A stretch of 64,000 nucleotides of DNA from Streptomyces sp. RB17 (GTDB taxonomy: Bacteria > Actinomycetota > Actinomycetes > Streptomycetales > Streptomycetaceae): assembly GCF_009604455.1 (NCBI RefSeq), contig NZ_WEGL01000008.1:248001-312000 (forward strand), in the 5' to 3' direction. Position numbers and translations under genes: made by a program. The first letter of the stretch is position 1. Every line of letters starts with the position of its first letter. The notes beneath the pieces were generated by a model. It ran no database searches. It saw only the letters and a program-made list of their open reading frames with translations, and was not told the origin of the DNA. Of the stretch, positions 62,466 through 64,000 are shown one piece after another.

Positions 62466-62530
62466 CCCCCACCCAACGACATCGCGCGCCCCCACCCAAC
62501 GGCATCACGCGCCCCCAAGCGCATCACGCG
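62466..62530. repeat. 23-bp tandem repeat in the leader of the secreted-protein gene
   Basis: CCCCCACCCAACGACATCGC-type units begin at 62466 and 62489, with a shortened third copy at 62512. The strand is strikingly C-rich and G-poor from about 62460 to 62590, directly before the 62606 gene. Confidence 0.75.
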
Positions 62531-62605
62531 CCCTCACCACCACGGCATCGGACGCCACCCCCCACCCCACCTCACCCGGACCCCACCCAGGAAAGAGGCA
62601 CCCGC

Positions 62606-63259
62606 ATGCGTACGCGATCCCTCCTCGCCCTCACCGGCACCGTCACCGCACTCGCCCTCGCGGTCGCCGCCCCCGCCTCCGCCGACGGCGGCGCCGTCCT
62701 CACCACCGGCGGTGCGGGCGGCACCGCCGTCGCGACCGGTGACACCCTCACCGCGCCGCTGGCCTCCGGCACGTCCGCCACGCTCTACTCCAGCGCGACC
62801 GGCACCAGCGGCGTCAGCTGCACGTCCTCGCAGTTCACCGCCACGGTCACCGGCAACCCGAGTGCCCCCGGCACGGCCACCGAGTCCGTCACCGGGCACA
62901 CCTTCGACAGCAGCTCCTGCACCAGCAACGTCACCGGCGTCCTCGGCGTCAGCAGCATCACCGTCGACAACCTGCCCTACACGGCGACGGTCGCCTCCGA
63001 CGGCACCCTCACCGTCTCGCCGGCGAGCGGCTCCACCATCCAGACCACGGTCAAGCTGCGCACCCTGCTGGGCTCCATCACCTGCGTCTACCAGGCGCCC
63101 TCCCTGACCGGGAAGGCCGACAACACCGACAACAGCATCAGCTTCACCAACCAGCAGTTCAGCAAGACGTCCGGTTCGTCGCTGTGCTTCTCCAGCGGCT
63201 ACTTCACCGCCAAGTACGCGCCCGTGACGGACGGCGGCACCCCGGTCTACGTCAACTGA
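62606..63259 (+). CDS. Secreted protein of unknown function
   Basis: A 217-residue precursor with a Sec signal (RTRSLLALTGTVTALALAVA then APASA). The mature part is Ser/Thr/Gly-rich and beta-predicted, with four cysteines (GVSCTSS, SSSCTSN, GSITCVY, SSLCFSS) that could make two disulfides. AGGAAAGAGG precedes the ATG. Similar Streptomyces proteins are often labelled only as Tat-signal or exported proteins; there is no twin arginine here. Convergent with the monooxygenase gene, 31 bases apart. Confidence 0.75.
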   Translation: MRTRSLLALTGTVTALALAVAAPASADGGAVLTTGGAGGTAVATGDTLTAPLASGTSATLYSSATGTSGVSCTSSQFTATVTGNPSAPGTATESVTGHTFDSSSCTSNVTGVLGVSSITVDNLPYTATVASDGTLTVSPASGSTIQTTVKLRTLLGSITCVYQAPSLTGKADNTDNSISFTNQQFSKTSGSSLCFSSGYFTAKYAPVTDGGTPVYVN

Positions 63260-63290
63260 GCCACCAACTTTCCCCGCAGTCCATCGGAGT

Positions 63291-64000
63291 TCAGCGTCGG
63301 CGTAGACGCATTGCGAGGGCGGCGCCCCCGGTGAGCACCAGCACCGCGGCGGCGCCGCCCGCCAGCGCGGGTGCCGAGGGCCGTGTGGCTCGGCCGACGT
63401 GCCCCTGCGCGACGGGGGCCGGACGTGTCGCCCGGACAGGTCCGGCCTTCGCCTCGCCCGCCCCCTTGTCCGGAAAGACCACGTCGGAACACGAGTAGTA
63501 GGTGTCCGGCGTGCTGCTGTTCTGCCAGACGGTGTAGAGGATCTGACGGCCTGTCCGGTCCTTCGGCAGCGTCGCGGAGAGGTGGTACGCCCCGTCGCGC
63601 AGCGGTGGATCGGTGACCTGTGCGAAGGGCCGCTCCGGCAGATCGGACCAGTTGAGCGGTTTCGCCGGGTCGTAGCCGGGCTCGGTCAGATACAGCCGGA
63701 ACGTGCCCGTGTGCGCGATCGTCGAGGCGTACGTCATCGTCAGTCTGCCGCCGGGCGCCAGCCGGGTCGCCGGCCAGTCCCGCCGCGCCAGGTCGAGGCC
63801 CCGGTACGCCGGAAGGTTCCCGCTGCACAGCCTGCCGTCCGGAATCGCCTGCCGGTCACGGCCGTTCACCCCTGCCACCCGCAGGTTGTCCCACGCGGTG
63901 AAGGGCGCCCCGTTCGCCGCGACGGCCGCCCGGCACGCCGCCGAGCGGCCGGACTCGCCGCCCTCGGGGGAGCAGGCGTAGACCCGGCTGACCGGATCCG
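63291..64000 (-). CDS. Lytic polysaccharide monooxygenase-like (AA10) protein, membrane-anchored, 5' end outside window
   Basis: About 235 C-terminal residues are visible; the frame stays open to the window edge. DPVSRVYACSPEGGES at the edge matches the region just after the N-terminal histidine of AA10 enzymes, and GAPFTAWDNLRV, TAPHT-like IAHTGTFRLYLTE, and YTVWQNSSTPDTYYSCSDV fit the fold, with the second copper histidine in STIAHTGTF. A linker follows, then a C-terminal membrane helix (GGAAAVLVLTGGAALAM) and RLRRR. Such enzymes oxidatively cut chitin or cellulose; the anchor would keep it on the cell surface. The signal peptide and His1 are not visible. Confidence 0.82.
   Translation of the reverse strand, partial: DPVSRVYACSPEGGESGRSAACRAAVAANGAPFTAWDNLRVAGVNGRDRQAIPDGRLCSGNLPAYRGLDLARRDWPATRLAPGGRLTMTYASTIAHTGTFRLYLTEPGYDPAKPLNWSDLPERPFAQVTDPPLRDGAYHLSATLPKDRTGRQILYTVWQNSSTPDTYYSCSDVVFPDKGAGEAKAGPVRATRPAPVAQGHVGRATRPSAPALAGGAAAVLVLTGGAALAMRLRRR

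Overview
The window is high-GC actinobacterial DNA and almost certainly a Streptomyces chromosome. GTG and TTG starts are frequent, third codon positions are strongly G/C biased, and the gene set includes the sporulation regulator whiI, a DUF3000 gene, the actinobacterial coproporphyrin branch of heme synthesis (cgoX-chdC) and murC-msrB. From memory, the order fadB-fadA-rnd-whiI-DUF3000-hemE-rhomboid-oxidoreductase-cgoX-chdC ... murC-msrB is the conserved core around SCO6026-SCO6061 of S. coelicolor. No rRNA, tRNA, CRISPR array, intact insertion sequence or prophage was seen.

Layout. Bases 1-2300 hold the 3' end of dxs and an amino-acid permease, followed by a non-coding minisatellite. Bases 2965-12825 hold a cell-envelope island: a NYN/PIN-like protein and a secreted protein on the minus strand, then a plus-strand series of CapA-like lipoprotein, a double-HAMP membrane protein with no output domain, CapB/PgsB-like ligase, CapC/PgsC-like membrane protein and an NlpC/P60 hydrolase. 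This looks like a poly-gamma-glutamate-type synthesis locus. Bases 12887-26667 are the conserved core: beta-oxidation fadBA, RNase D, whiI with a recognisable sigma-WhiG promoter, hemE, rhomboid protease, CoA-disulfide-reductase-like enzyme, DUF4349 lipoprotein, cgoX and chdC.

Bases 26759-32969 hold a run of minus-strand genes: a secreted tripeptidyl-aminopeptidase-type hydrolase, a TIGR04222 membrane protein, a DUF4142 protein, a DUF692 (MNIO family) enzyme fused to a possible partner domain, and a peptidyl-tRNA hydrolase. Bases 33047-43512 carry an ABC exporter, a MITE-like element, a polysaccharide deacetylase, PPK2, a PEBP lipoprotein, a slipin, a SulP transporter coupled to a beta-carbonic anhydrase, zapE and a RibD-like reductase. 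Bases 43645-54844 carry murC, msrB, a GAF-SpoIIE phosphatase, a three-gene extracytoplasmic flavin electron-transfer set (membrane reductase, FMN-binding protein, ApbE) and an OpuC-type osmoprotectant ABC operon whose ATPase has a repeat-expanded tail. Bases 55063-64000 carry an MFS exporter, TerB, ArsR plus an MgtA-like P-type ATPase, tatA, the DUF6230-DUF6114 pair, a secreted protein and a truncated membrane-anchored lytic polysaccharide monooxygenase.

At least six copies of one dispersed intergenic sequence family lie near gene ends. The most notable points are the PGA-like locus with its output-less sensor protein, the MNIO fusion without an obvious peptide substrate, the legible whiI promoter, and the cluster of intergenic repeats and palindromes. 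All functional names rest on family recognition by eye; no search was run.
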